In this document: positions 34,773 through 47,825 of the stretch, one piece after another
How the letters are laid out: each line of letters starts with the position of its first letter
Position numbering within the stretch: the first letter of the stretch is position 1
DNA from: Oxytricha trifallax
Lineage: Eukaryota; Ciliophora; Spirotrichea; Sporadotrichida; Oxytrichidae
Assembly: GCA_000711775.1 (NCBI GenBank)
Contig: ARYC01001327.1
Span: 1-64,000 of the forward strand
Length of the DNA stretch: 64,000 bases
Reading direction: 5' to 3'
Made by a program: the position numbers and the translations under genes
The notes under the pieces: model-generated
Told to the model about the DNA's origin: nothing
Seen by the model: only the letters and a program-made list of their open reading frames with translations
Database searches by the model: none

Positions 34773-34995
34773 GTTAAAAGATTTTCTTAACTCTTTAAGA
34801 GATGATATCTTTGAAAACGTTAAAAGAATTATTTTACCAATAAGAACTGAAATAATTTATTATACATAGTCAAAATTTTAGGGTTATCACGAGGAATATG
34901 GAGATTTCATAAATTTTTTAAAATTTACCTTGTCAAAAAGATCATGAATGAAATCAGTTTTTAATAATTCTTGTATAAATTACTTCATTTAACAG
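34773..34995. repeat. about 178-bp satellite, right part
   Basis: Resumes after the AAT duplication with ACCAATAAGAACTGAAATAA, TTATCACGAGGAAT and TTGTCAAAAAGATCATGAAT. Subtracting E2 and its duplication gives a normal 177-bp spacing across the insertion. Confidence 0.8.
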
Positions 34996-36230
34996 TCTAA
35001 TTGAAGTATTTTTATTAATTGCTTATTTGTAATTACATTACAATTCTTTTAAAATTGTTTGAAATTTATTTTGATTGTATTTGCTTGTTTTCATTTTAAA
35101 TTTTTTCTTAAACTATTTTTCAAACTTTATTTTTTAATTCTTTGTTTTTAATTATTGCTTTTAATGTTTTGGTTTTGTAAATTAATACATATTTTTGGTT
35201 GCTTATTTTTAATTTTTATTTGATTAAATTTTTTTTCATCTTAATTTTATTTATACCTTAAAATTAAATTTTTTTATATTTTTTAGAAGAACTTTTTTAA
35301 CAATTTAAATTTATTATGTTTTTTATATTTTATAAAATGTTGTTTTTTTTTTCATATTATCAACACTTTATAAATGACATATTATAGATATGTTTCTTTA
35401 ATATGAATTTGCAATTATTTTTTTTATATATACATATAATATGTTTGTTTCTTTTTACTTAGAATTATGCTTATTCAATTATTATGATCCTTTGTACTCT
35501 TATAGTTTTAATGGATTTACAGTATCTTTTTTTATTTTCATTATAAATTTTGGCATTATAATTAATTGAATCAAAATAATAATTTCAACCTAAATTTAAT
35601 AATTTTACTCATATAATTATGTGTTAATTAATTTATTAAATCTTATTTCTGTTTTTTATAAAACTAGTTACTTTTAAATTAAATTAAATATTAATATTGT
35701 ATTTATCATAATTTATTAAATGCAGTGTTTAGTAAATTCTAAATTACTAATTAAAAAATTAATATCCCTTTTTTAAAGCAGGATTTAATTTTACATCTTC
35801 TTATTTTGACTTTTTTAAATAATGATCTTCTTTTGATTTACAAAATAATAATTATCGTCTTATAATAAAAACAGATGCCTATTTTGAATAATAATTCAAT
35901 ATGGTTTATAGTTTTTATAACAAAACTAAATACTATTATATATTTTTATTTAAATGTTATCTTCTTAAAAGATATAATGCAAATGTAATTATGAATGATT
36001 ACTTGCAATATTTAATGTATCAAAGTATAGATGGATTATAGGGTGTCTATAAAACGTAATAGTTATGATAATTAGTTGTTGATAGAAAAAATGACTAAAA
36101 AATGTTTTATTTTTTTAACTAAACTACCCCATTTAAGAATGGAGAAAAGCTTTTAATATATCTCTCATTGCAAGTTCTTCGTATTAACATGTCTTTATAA
36201 AATGAAATATTAATAGTTTTCTATGATATA
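34996..36230. other. AT-rich DNA, no gene recognised
   Basis: Unusually T-rich on this strand (34990-35700). No frame or repeat recognised. Confidence 0.5.
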
Positions 36231-36239
36231 CATGATTTT

Positions 36240-36420
36240 CTCAGATAATAAAAGAGAAGCGCTGCTAAATACTAAAAAGACTTTATCATCTCATGAATAA
36301 GCATCAACGGCGAGCTCTGGATAGTGGGATGAAGAAGATTAATCAAGATATTTGAAACTTAATTGATGAGGATTTTAAACTGGCAATCTGTCGCATCTCC
36401 TGATTTAATTCAATACACCT
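36240..36420. other. GC-richer patch of unknown nature
   Basis: About 180 bp of mixed composition (around CATCAACGGCGAGCTCTGGA). Tested by eye for a tRNA cloverleaf and for a frame; neither fits. Confidence 0.25.
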
Positions 36421-36515
36421 TCTCTATCCACTATATGATTAAAATTAAAGTATGTGAAAAAAGGGGATTTAATTAATAAATGTAATTATAAATGTGCAAA
36501 TCTATTAGTATTTTA

Positions 36516-37029
36516 TCATGCAAAGGCAATACCAATTTGGGATGGCTTTAGCTCTTGAATTTTCCTGTTATATAGATAGTAGTGCAAGTTCCCGTCATCA
36601 TCCAGAATTTTAATTTCTTTAAGAACTTTTTCATTCTTTAGAATGCTGAGTGTGTTGAAAACATCGAAATCCCATTTTTGTCATAGCATTTTTCATCAAT
36701 ATAGTTTAAATCTGTTAGTATTGTTAGTATGTAAGAGGAAATCTCTTTAGTTAAAATAGCTGCTATATTAAGAATACTTAAATCAGCTTAAGCATTCTCC
36801 AGCTGCTTCGGCGTTTTTGCACAAATTGTATAGTTTTAAATCTACAATAATGGTAGACTTTACAACGTTTATTATGAGCATAAATTCTCATTGGAGGCTG
36901 AGTTGCATATAGATTGAAATAATTGCTAATTTATTTGAGACCAAGGTTTTATTTAAAGAGAAGTGATTATTGAGGTTGCTCTTACTGCGTGTTCTATTAT
37001 TACTGTTGCCTTACCTGATCGAGATTCAT
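36516..37029 (-). pseudogene. unrecognised gene or MDS on minus strand
   Basis: An ATG at 37029 opens MNLDQVRQQQQQ. Overlapping frames then carry protein-like blocks in order: KATVIIEHAVRATSIITSL, VVKSTIIVDLKLYNLCKNAE, ADLSILNIAAILTKEISSYI, LNYIDEKCYDKNGIS and VFNTLSILKNEKVLKEIK. ILDDDGNLHYYLYNRKIQEL follows and the reading ends GIAFA then TGA at 36516. Composition is clearly coding, but the frame changes three times in 170 codons. Either very short eliminated sequences interrupt it or it has decayed. No family recognised. Confidence 0.45.
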
Positions 37030-38550
37030 TTTTTATTTTATTCAACTTTTATATTATTAATTTTAATAAAATTACTGTATATTTAATAATTTATATAAAT
37101 AAATAATTTTCAAAATATTTGAAGCCAAATTACATTCAGTTTTTATTCCTACAAATTAGCAAATACTAAAATTTATTTGATCGTTTCATTTTGATAAGTT
37201 AATAGATGAAAAATAATTAAAAAGTAAAAAATGTATAATATAAATGACTAGTTTAATTAAATTTATTAATACTCAGTAAAATTGAGAAAAAGTCGTTTAT
37301 AAATTAGAATTTTTAAAATAAACTAAAAGACAAAATTTATCAATCCTAAGGAATTGATATTATTATTTTAATAATTCTTTTGGTTTTTTATTAATTATAT
37401 ATTATAGACTCAAGTTGCAAAAATTAAATTTTTTACTTGAGCCAATTACTTGAATTTTAATTTAAATATTTAGTATTCTAATCATTAATATTTTATTGTT
37501 CTTACAGACATTTTATATTAAAAAAATGTTACTTTATTATTATTTGTTACTTCCATTAGATAAATATTATTAAATTTTTTATATTTCTTACTGGAAAAAT
37601 GGAACTTAATATTAAATAAAAGCAAATTTAATAACTATAAATATCATTAAATTATATATTTAGACTTATCAATGTAAAATATAAATATGAATAATGAGTC
37701 TCATGTAAGTAAAATCAAATAAGCATTACTACTTATACCTACATTAATGTTTTATTAAGGAGATAATCAAACAAAATACTATTAAATTTTTATATATTAA
37801 CAATTTTCTACATCTAAATTTCAATGTATTTATATGTTTTTGACGATTTATTAAAATAGTTTGTCCAGCTTGTATAAAAATTAATAATTGAATTATTAAA
37901 TAAGCTTGGTCGAAGATATATAAATTATTATCATAAGTGGCATCCATATACTCCTGAAATTCAATTGATTAGAAAATTTTACTTTTAAAGATAATGTTCA
38001 ATAAATGTATAATTTAACACTTAAAAAACATATCTAATTTTAATCTTTGAATTTTAATTTCTATTCTGTATTAATTTAATAAAAATTTGGTTTATTATTT
38101 TTAAATAAAATATATTGGTTTCTTTTAAATTTATAAATTTAGATTTTTAATTAATAAATAATTGCTTTAAATATAGTGAATACCAACTTTAATAAATAAA
38201 TTTACAATTACTTATAATATTCAAATTACTAGCAAGAAATTTTTATAAACAAAATAATGGTTAATGGAATTCATTAACCTTCATTTAACTCATTTTCAAA
38301 CTACATTATTGATAAAATTCAATTAACTCTTGGTTTACCTCTCTTATATTATAATTTTCTAATTTTTAGAATTCAGAAAGTATTCAATGATGATAAGTGC
38401 ATTCATCAGTACTTAGCTTATAATAATATCAATCAATTTTTTACTCTCCATTATTATTTTCATTTTAACTCCATAAGACTAGCTTCCATTAAAATGATAA
38501 TGTTCCTTTTCTAAGATTTAGTTGTCAGTTTTATAATAAACTTTTCTCGT
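37030..38550. other. AT-rich DNA, no gene recognised
   Basis: Background composition; the minus-strand frame at 37744-37947 is not distinguishable from chance. Confidence 0.5.
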
Positions 38551-38555
38551 ATCAT

Positions 38556-38798
38556 TCATCGTTCAGTCCAAGAGTGACTCCCGCATAATCTTTACGAAGA
38601 ACATTTCCCCGAGTGACGATCAATAAGCAATTCATCTTCTCTATTCCTTTTACTTGTCTATTCCTTGCCATAGAAATCTTACATCGTCTTGCAGTTCTTT
38701 TCCAAGTCAGTATTTGTAGTGATTGGTCTAATTTTCTTAACCCTTATTTCATGAAGAGAATCTCTAAGTCGATCAGGATGTGATGTCTCTTTTCTCAT
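38556..38798 (-). CDS. small coding-like frame, 80 aa, unrecognised
   Basis: ATG to TGA without a break: MRKETSHPDRLRDSLHEIRV, KKIRPITTNTDLEKNCKTMQ, then a C-terminal half with KRNREDELLIDRHSG. It is rich in charged residues and unlike translated AT-rich background. TAG/TAA occur as Gln three times. Possibly one MDS of a larger gene; flanking DNA (38560-38900) is also GC-richer than average. No homologue recognised. Confidence 0.4.
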
Positions 38799-38799
38799 T

Positions 38800-39980
38800 G
38801 TTTTTAAATCTAGCTTCTTTCAATTTCTTTCAGAACATATTCTTGTTTTCTCCCACTCTAGTATTGTCAATGCTGTCTTATTTGTTAATTTAATTGAGAT
38901 CTATTATTTCTTTGTTTTATTATTTTCAGTTAACTTTGTTTTGCTTTTCAATTAGCATTTCATCATTCTTAATACTAAGGAACACGTTTATCTCATCCAA
39001 GCTATTATAATAAGCAATATTTGTCCTCTCATTCATTTAATAAGATACATCATCTAATCTCAATTATGATTGAACAGAATAGTTAAAACAACTCTCTGAT
39101 CATCTTGTTTGTATTTTAGATTGAATTATTGTTTTTTATTTACAATTCTGTACTTATAAGCGTACTATTGTATTTCCTTTATTAATTCAAAATAAAGCAT
39201 ATCTTTAAAATATAATATTCATTTTATTTGGTAAGTTAATTAAATTATTATTAGCTAAGGAACATGTAGAACTGATTTTAAACAGTGAGACAGTAATGTA
39301 ACAGCTATTAATGATTTACCTAAAAAGTCAAAGTAACATTTTCGATAAATATTCAATCTTATAATTTAAGATTTTTATGTTATTTTAAAACTTAAATGAT
39401 ATGATTTCTCAAAATTTCAAAAAATGTTATCACCAGAACATATTTTAAAGTTAAACGAAAGTTACGGAATAATAGAAGTAAAATATTAAAAATGATAAGA
39501 GAAAATTTTAATTTAAATATGATTTAATAACCACTTAATTTAATATTCCTTGCTAGAATGAATTGATAAATTTAAACAAATTAGAAGATAACATTAAACA
39601 TTATAATGATAAATTCAAATTCTTTAATTATAAAAAGAATTTGCATGAGACCAGGTTCGTCTACACTGTTTTTATAACAAATAAGGTTATTAGCATATAA
39701 ATCATTATATTTTTATCAAATCTTGCATATACCACCAAAAAGGAAAAAACAAATTAATAATATTATATAACATTACTGATGATTATAGATATTTTTGATA
39801 ATTTAAAATAGTTTATTATGTATGTTCTGATACAAAGCTATTACTTTGTTTAAATCTTTCAATCACCCTTTCAGTGACTGCGCTTATACAATCAGTCTTA
39901 CATCTTAAAAGTTGCTAAACCACACTTTTTTATTTCACAATGCAACTAAAAAGCAAACACAAATGTTCTAGTAGATCAAA
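38800..39980. other. mostly AT-rich DNA
   Basis: Nothing firm. The 39830-39980 end is slightly GC-richer and merges with the coding-like block beyond. Confidence 0.4.
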
Positions 39981-39989
39981 GAGTCGCAA

Positions 39990-40230
39990 GCATTATCGGT
40001 CTTGCAAGAGATAGTCATTTGATTGTTGTCCGGACAAAGTCGAATAGTCTTTGGCAGTCTTGAGATGTTGGTATAATTAATTGGACTTTAAATTAAACAA
40101 GATCTATATGATGACTTTGTTCCATAACTCCATTTTAGTCATCTGGGGATTCTTTTGCTTACCTAAATGCGCTCTGGCAGCTCTGGGATGTCTCTAAAAC
40201 CTTCATGTTTAAACTCATCATTAGTGGTTG
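39990..40230 (-). other. coding-like block A, paralogous to block C
   Basis: Minus strand reads DEFKHEGFRDIPELPERI, then INYTNISRLPK, CPDNNQMTISCKTDNACDS. Block C (42030-42374) has DELNTDIS, ITLINITRLPK and ISSKTNSTCEFF in the same order, and the DNA also aligns. One TGA between the blocks of identity. Family unknown. Confidence 0.4.
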
Positions 40231-40984
40231 ATAGAGTAATATATTACTTTCATCATTTATGGAAATGAGGCTTACTTAATAAGTCTTTTTAAATTGATTG
40301 TTTTGTTATAATTGGAAGTACAATGAATAATGGATTTAAACATATTTTATGGTTTATTACACTTTACAATTGAATTGTAATAAGAACAGTAGAACCTTAG
40401 AGTTATCAAACTGAAATGCATTTTAATTATATCCCATTTTTATATTAAAGTTAAAATATTTCCTTATTTTGATAGAATTAATCATTGATATTTTTAAATA
40501 TATTATATTCTTATATTAATTTAACAAATAATAATTGTTTCTTTTTGCATCTTATGATAAAAAATTTATGCATTTAATCCAATATCTCAATTAAAATATT
40601 ATTAAGAATATATAAAAAGTAGAATAAATTAAGATAAATTTTTATTAAATAAACAAATGTTATGAAGTGTATTAATATAAATTTAATTGAGCTAAATAAT
40701 ATCAATCATTTTTTAAATATAAAAAATTCTTTAAATTAAATAAAGAAATGAAAACGTAATATTTTCAAATTAATTAGATTAATGCAAAGATGGGATTTTA
40801 AACTACAATGAAAACATAAAACCTCTCTAAATACAGAATCACTTTTGATAATATATCATCAAGGCAATTAAATATATAAGAGATTTTAAAATTTTGGGAG
40901 ATAGTAAATAATTTAAAAATATATTGTTATTAGAAACAAATATTTTATATATATAATCATCTGTTCAATAAGCAGCAATTACTC

Positions 40985-41760
40985 TGACTCCAATTTAGGC
41001 ATAAGCATCATAATCAGCATCATTCAGAAATTCTTTGTTCAGTCCTCTTTCATGTATTTCCTCATCCATACGGCTGGACGGCTGTAATTATCTCTGTCTC
41101 CGTCTTTATAAGACTGCCTATTTATTCAAGTGATGTCTAAAATGCACATTATATGGCTTAGAGCAGTATTAGGTGTACAGGCTGTTATATAAATTCCCTT
41201 TTCCTGCTCCGTAACATGGGTTTCTATCAGTATCGATTTAGTGCTGAGTGGGAAGATAAGTCAATACCCTGTCATGATCTATATCTTATCTTTGCATTTC
41301 TCATCTCTGTATTTCTTGTTGCAGGTATTGAGCACCATCCTTCTCTTGTCTTTCTAAGCTTCGATAAACCTTTGTATGCTGTGGTTTCATGTCTAGCCCT
41401 AAGTAATCTCCACCAAATTGGCCAATCTTGGAAACTAGACAAGGCATTATATCTTCGGAATTTTTGACTTTGATTTTTGAAATCAAAAAGTGGAGGCATT
41501 AGTTGTCAACTAGGTGCCCACTTAAAGTAGCAGGCTCTATCTCTCTATGGTGGAATGTCAGACTTAGACATATTCTTGGGGAGACCATATATCCAGAAGT
41601 CATGATTATGCATGTCTTTAATCTCAAACTACTTTTACACATTCCATTAAATCTGCATAGCCTGCCAATCTTTCGAGTCTAGTGGCTTCTTTCTCTATGA
41701 ACTTGGTGCTTTCCTCTATCTAGTAGTGTCGAGAACCTGTTGGATTATCATTCTTTCCAA
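40985..41760 (-). other. coding-like block B, minus strand
   Basis: GC-richer island. One frame (41272-41499 and upstream) reads DMHNHDFWIYGLPKNMSKSD, PPQRDRACYFKWAP, then DWPIWWRLLRARHETTAYKG and SKLRKTREGWCSIPATRNTE. Nearer 41000 other frames read KDGDRDNYSRPAVWMRKYMK or HERGLNKEFLNDADYDAYAQ before TGA. Rich in Trp and Arg, so almost certainly derived from coding DNA. Frame changes suggest several MDSs or decay. I do not recognise the protein. Confidence 0.45.
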
Positions 41761-42374
41761 AGGATTTAAATGCCAAATAAAATATATTAAAAATAGAGAG
41801 GTAAGTAGACCCTGAAGCAGTTTTAGCGTGCGAACTGCGATTTTCGGCGTTTCAATTAATAAAGTTTCCATCCAATCTTATAACTCAAAGCACTTATATC
41901 ACCTATCGAGCCAGGAGAACAGGCTCAGATGCCAAGAGAGTCAAAGTTCGTTAATGGTTAGGTATCTGCGAATATACATGACTCTCTATCGCTACCACTC
42001 TCTCAGTACTTACGCTTATCCTAACAGTTTCAGCCCTAATGAAGTTGCTACATCATGTTCCTCTCTCTCTCTTTCACATTCACAAGGTAATGCTCGACAT
42101 ACACTTGCACAATCCTTCTGCTGCCAAAGAATTCACACGTACTGTTGGTTTTGCTTGAGATTTTCGCATGATTGTTGGTACATTCAAAGCCGTTGGTTAA
42201 TTTTGGCAGCCTTGTGATATTGATTAGTGTAATGGAGTTACTGTTAGGTGGATTACTTTTATGTATCCATATTATTTAATACATATACCGTGGCATTCTG
42301 AAGACTCTTTCACCCTAGCCTCAATAAATGGTATGGCCCTTGAGGCTGGTAGAGATATCCGTGTTCAACTCATC
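41760..42374 (-). other. coding-like block C, minus strand
   Basis: From 42374 to TGA at 42030 one frame reads DELNTDISTSLKGHT and, after a TGA, FRMPRYMYQ, ITLINITRLPKLTNGFECTN and RRIVQVYVEHYLVNVKERER. Beyond, another frame carries AETVRISVSTERVVAIESHV. Shares motifs with block A. The plus-strand frame at 41828-42217 covers the same DNA and is probably its antisense shadow. Confidence 0.4.
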
Positions 42375-42449
42375 AATAGGGAAGGTAGAATAATAAACTG
42401 TTTTAACTTTATATGCCCGTTATATTTACTTAATAAATTCTTATTATGT

Positions 42450-43490
42450 TAATTAACTGATTATTATTATATGCATTACAAATAATGGATTTATGTTTGA
42501 TATTTGATGAATTCCATTTATTCAATTGGTTTTAATTAATATAAAATAAGATCTTAGAGTGATTCAATTGTAACATATATTATTTATTACTCAAATATTT
42601 TTATTTTAAATTAAACAACTTCCTTATAAAACAATTTACTATGAAAAGGATTATTCAATTATAATTGATATGTAATTACCATTAATGTTAGTAAAGTAAT
42701 ATTAATGTTTTGAAACTTATTTAAATTTTAATGATTTGAATTGGCGGGCATAGAAATTTTGTAAATTTTACAGAAATATAGAATACAGTGTATTGTCTCT
42801 AATAACTTAAAATGTCTGACAAATTGTGTTGCTTCGTAGAAATAAAATTATTTTAGAAAAGTAATATATCTATCAAATTAAAAAAGCATTATTTACTACT
42901 CATGCATTAAAACCAATAATTATAAATTTCTCTTCATTTCATCATTTTTAACACTGATACTCATTATTAAATTTATATATATATAAGTAATTCGTGACAG
43001 TTTGAATTATTTATATTAATTTATTTTCCTAATGTTTTGTATTTCATCAATAATTATAATTATACAAAATTGTAAAATTATAACATACAGTCACTTGCTA
43101 TTTAAGGTGATTTTTAGTATATTATTTTGGTTTATATCCCTTGTTTTTAATCATCATCTTACATTAGACATTATTTTCCTTCATTCGCTTCCGATAATGC
43201 TCCTTTATAGATTGGTCATCATATTCTAAGGTCCAGTTAAGTTAAGAGATATAGATTTAAACTAAGTGTATGCATATATTTTAAATGTTATGAAATAGCT
43301 CATATGCTATTAGTATTATAATTATAATTATTTAATTCTATTCGAATATCAATATTGGAATTTAAGTCGGCCAAATATATTTATATTTATCAATATACTT
43401 TGTTAGAAATATTTCACATTTATGGCTTTCGTTTTGATTCTGTCCTTACAATTTATTATTTTAATATTGTTACTTGATCAATTAAAGTAT
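42450..43490. other. AT-rich DNA, no gene recognised
   Basis: Nothing distinctive; the plus-strand frame at 43032-43229 is hydrophobic AT-rich translation without support. Confidence 0.5.
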
Positions 43491-43499
43491 TAATGCAGA

Positions 43500-43980
43500 T
43501 TTCTCGCCACATAAAGCAAACAAGAAAAGGGCATTGCCTATTTCCCACACTATTTTGCGTCGATGAAGTTCGTTTGACTTAATATCTTAGAGGCTAACAT
43601 CTACTAAAAATTAGAAGGAGAATTTTAGTAAGGTACATATAGAGAAGATCAACGCCTTAAAGGGATATTGCAACTTTAGCAACTTTATTTATTTTGGGGA
43701 TTAATCTAAAGATGGCATTGTAAATATTAGCTTTGGTTCGTTTTACTTATGTCGCTATCATATAACTGCACTATGTGTCTTAAGAGGTTTCGGATTAACT
43801 GGATTTGATTATAATTTATTTATAATTTTATTTATCTTCATTATTGTAGTATTATTGAGACACTATTTTTTCATACTTAATATTCTCTAGATTCTCACCA
43901 GATTCCTGCTTCATTTTATTTTTAGGGATTAAAGGATATCATCATTTTAGCCAATAATATTAAAATTTTGAACTATTTAG
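43500..43980 (+). other. coding-like segment
   Basis: GC-richer 43500-43810. One frame reads ENFSKVHIEKINALKGYCNF, GIVNISFGSFYLCRYHITAL and a hydrophobic stretch FIILFIFIIVVLL that could be a membrane helix. A second frame (TLFCVDEVRLTQYLRGQHLL) is equally open. Unrecognised. Confidence 0.3.
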
Positions 43981-45580
43981 AATAAATCTAAATTCATGCT
44001 TAAAGCAATGATTTTATAATAGCAACCAATACTCTTTAGTATTACTTATTTGGCCAAAGTTCCTAAATCAGTTAAAACTAATTTAGTCATGTATTTCTAA
44101 TAATAAATGAATTAATAGTTACCTGATTCACGATATTATCAGCTACATCTATATTTATTTGCCAATTTAAGCAAAGTAGTGGTACTACATTTTATATTTT
44201 CGTCGCTATTGGACTAGTCTAAACTTTAGTTGTTCTTCTGTTACTTTTAGTCTTGTTTAAACCAATATAGCTTATTTTAATTATTAAATTAAAAAATCTA
44301 AGGCATCTTTCTATCATTTCAAATTTTTAAGAAACAAATCTATATCTTTAATGAAGTTTGGTGCTTACTGTAATGATAATTTTGATTTAATTAAGTGATT
44401 GTTACATTTTTTATCCAAAGTAGTAAAATGAATACATGATAGCCTTATTTAACTTAAATTATTGCTTTAAGATTAATAAACAAACACAGTATTAGGTTAA
44501 TTTGTTTTTTAAATTAAGAACAAAAGTAACCTATTTTTCATATAAAATTAAAATATAAATAAATGTCTAATAAAATGATTTAACATGATATGAATCTGCT
44601 AATCCCATTTATCTTATTCCATCAAAATCTATATTTAAATTATTTTTGGATTTGATTCAATCATAAAATCTTATTACATTTAAGTTTTAATTATATTGAT
44701 AAATATAATTAAGAAATAGTGAAATCTCAGGAAAACTTAAATTCCTGAATAAATTGTTAAAAAAATTTGATTTATAATTAACAGTTTTATTATTTTTATT
44801 CTAAAGTTAATTAAACATGAATTATAATGTTTTATATGCTGTATATATTCGCTAAAAAGTTCTTATTTTGTTCATTTTATATACTTATTTTTCCTAATTG
44901 TAACTTAACTTGAATCAATCATACTACGTTTAAATATGGCATATCAAGGCATATAATATAATACTAAACTTTATCTTTGACAATAAAAAGATAGTGTTTA
45001 CTGTTTTAAGTCTCAACTTGGTTTAAATAGTTTTGCATAGAAATATAGATTGACAATAGTAAACATGATATATTTCAAGATTAAAATAATTCGATGATTT
45101 TTAAGCTTTAATTTTTTAAGATAAATTTATTAGATTATTATAGTTTGATTTACTAATCGTTTTTACATAATAAATTTTGATGAAGATTATGATTAATTTT
45201 TAATTTCCATTTAATTTATTTGGTAAAAATCATTTACAAACTAGCAATCAATATGCCTTCATCATATTTTTATAACGTTCCTTTCATCTCTAAAAATAAA
45301 TTTAAAGTTTGTTACAATATATTAAAGGCAATAATCTCCACAAAAATTTATATATAGTCTGCTTATAGCTTTATCTTTATACAATTTATTATCATTATTT
45401 GGAGTTTGAATTAGTTAATTTATTTGATAAACATTTATAAATAAATATGTATATAGTTTTGATCTTTCAAATTCAAATAAAAAGAATATATTAAGAGCGA
45501 TCGATTTATTATTTATTCAAAGTTTAGCATTAAATAATTATTGTGACAGAGGCAAAAATGGTATTAAAATCTGACTACGT
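43981..45580. other. AT-rich DNA, no gene recognised
   Basis: Background composition throughout. Confidence 0.5.
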
Positions 45581-45584
45581 TCTT

Positions 45585-45695
45585 TAAACATGACATTAAA
45601 GATGCATCTGGATATACGCAAAACAGAATGTTAGGAGTTTTCTATCATTTAGAATTTTACAGTGTATCGTACTGGTCTTCATTGATTTATATGAT
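45585..45695 (+). other. short coding-like segment
   Basis: Reads TLKMHLDIRKTECQEFSI continuing to TVYRTGLH and TGA. Too short to classify; possible MDS. Confidence 0.2.
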
Positions 45696-46189
45696 TAAAA
45701 GAAAATATTCATCAAATCATTGTCAATTAATTGGCAAATAAAAGGATCATTTGAGTGTTAATAAACTTTTCTTTTAATATAATATTTATTATTATCAATT
45801 TTTCTATTTAAATTGTTAAAAGTAAGATTAAACTTCTAGGGTTTTCCAAATCTTCCTTTTATCTAAAATCTCGATATTTTTGAGAGCACCATAACGATTT
45901 CTTCTCAAGAAAATGTATTGAAAAGCAAGTAATATGTCTATCTTTATTGTAGATATTTCTTTAAATAATAAATAAACCTTAAATAAATTTAAATCTGCAA
46001 AATAGATTGAAAATACATCTCATTTTAATTTTTATCTTAAAGCATTTAAAAGGCACTATCAAAATAACTATTAAAATAATAGAATAAAACATACAAAGAA
46101 TGTTGTTTCCATATTTTAACTTAATTTATATCCCAAAAACTTGATAAAAAAGGATAGGTAAATACTTATTTAAAATCTGCATCATAGTA

Positions 46190-46462
46190 TTTATAATAAA
46201 TTAAACTAGCAAATTATAAGAATCAAAAACATCTGGGGTGAATTTCATTACGAAAGCATCATATCTGTTTAGAGCTATTCAAAAATGCACTATTGAGAGA
46301 CAAGTAAAGCTTTCTCTCAAAATCTACATTTATACCAAATAATCAACTGAAACCAAGAATAAGTTATACAGCAATGCATAAAACTAGTTACTTTTGAATA
46401 ATCAGTGCTAATATGATTATCAGTTTGATAGAAAACTTGTATTTAAATAAAATCTAGCTTGA
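46190..46462 (+). other. coding-like segment ending in TGA
   Basis: Open frame with protein-like blocks VNFITKASYLFRAIQKCTIE, RQVKLSLKIYIYTKQSTETK and YDYQFDRKLVFKQNLA then TGA. TAA/TAG as Gln five or more times. Unrecognised; possible last MDS of a gene. Confidence 0.35.
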
Positions 46463-47201
46463 AAATGACTTTAAGCAAATGTATAATTATTTTATAATTA
46501 CTATCTATTTATAATATTAAATGACTTAACATAATTAAAAAACTTTTATTACCTAAAAAGCATAACATTCAGAGTAAACAAGTGTTTACTTCTCATTTAT
46601 GATCATCTTCTGAATCTTAGTTATAGTTCCCTTCTCTTTTCATTAACAATAACATTTTATAAATAAAGTTATATCCTAATTTAAATAGTATAAAATTATT
46701 ATTAAAATGCTTATTAGTAATTAATTTTTTACATTTTATAAGATTTTTTATTAATTATCTATATATTATTTATACATAGTGCTTTAAAAATTCAAACAGA
46801 TCTATTCTTTCCAGTCCTAATGCTTTATACTTTTGCTGTTTAAATTCTTTATTAACCTTGTAAGCATACTTAACAATGTTGCATTGTTATTCCAAGAATA
46901 AGTCAATAATCATTCAAACAAAATAAATAGTATCAAATCCTAATAAATAAATATATAAATAAATAGGAATTATAAATAAATAAAATAAATTCTTATATTC
47001 GAATGAGTATACAGAAAGTGATAAATATAAAGGTATTCATCACGAATAACTTAATAAATTGTTTAAATAAATTGTAATATTTAGAGTTAATATAAAAAGA
47101 AAAAGTTTATATTTATGAATAATATGAAATGTGTATTTATCTTTATAATCTATATTTCAATCGAGTATAAATTTGATTAAATAAAGGATCAATTATATTT
47201 T
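46463..47201. other. AT-rich DNA, no gene recognised
   Basis: Background composition. Confidence 0.5.
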
Positions 47202-47237
47202 AAATGATCAATTTACATTATTAAATTAGAAAGTTAT

Positions 47238-47812
47238 AAGGATAGGGTGACCCACAGGGGCCCGAGACTGGAGACTTTCTAATAGAGCTTTCTACTACAC
47301 TAAGGCCTATCGAGGGCAGGTAGGGGGTTGCTGGGCACAACGCATGAGGGACCAGTCGCCGGGGTTCAATCTGCCATCATTCACTCTTCGAGTCGTCTGC
47401 ACGCTAAGGATTTCCCTGCATAGATGAGTTACCTGGCTTGAGTTCAGTTTCCTAGGTAATAGGGAGCTGGATGAAGGTACGCTCTGCCTTCGAAAGTGAG
47501 AAGACGAAAACCATTGAAGCCAACGATAATGATTTTCCTCCCACACCGGGTTAGGGTGCTGAAGCTACCACAGCGAAAGGATAGGGATTACGTTTCCCAG
47601 CAGCGGTGGGACCGTTAAGCATTTTTCTCCATCTTCTGTCATTCAGTTGGATCTCACAGGCTCTGTCCCCAGGTACAAACTGTGGTAACATCTTGATTTT
47701 GGGAGAAGACTAGGTAATAGCGAGAATGGTTTTTTCCTAGTTTTCTACTTTATGACTGCCACGTCGCGGAATTTGCCGCGCCAACTCACTCAGATACGTC
47801 TACGTCACGACT
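47238..47812. other. GC-rich island of unknown origin, about 575 bp
   Basis: The most GC-rich single-copy stretch outside the 54.9-55.2 kb hairpin, with sharp edges against AT-rich DNA. A minus-strand frame (47307-47546) gives MWEENHYRWLQWFSSSHFRR, but composition is not otherwise protein-like. GGATAGGG occurs at 47240 and again near 47580. It is flanked by identical 14-bp copies of AAATGATCAATTTA at 47202-47215 and 47884-47897. I considered rRNA, tRNA, SRP RNA and RNase P and could not match any. It could be a retroposon fragment, structured RNA gene or insertion. Confidence 0.4.
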
Positions 47813-47825
47813 AAAATTGATGATT

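Noticed and set aside
41828-42217. 129-aa plus-strand ORF
   Set aside because: It overlaps minus-strand blocks that share motifs with a second locus; Ser/Cys/His-rich composition is typical of an antisense shadow.
47238-47812. rRNA, tRNA, SRP RNA or RNase P gene in the GC-rich island
   Set aside because: A GGTTCAA-like triplet context is present, but no cloverleaf or known conserved core could be laid out.
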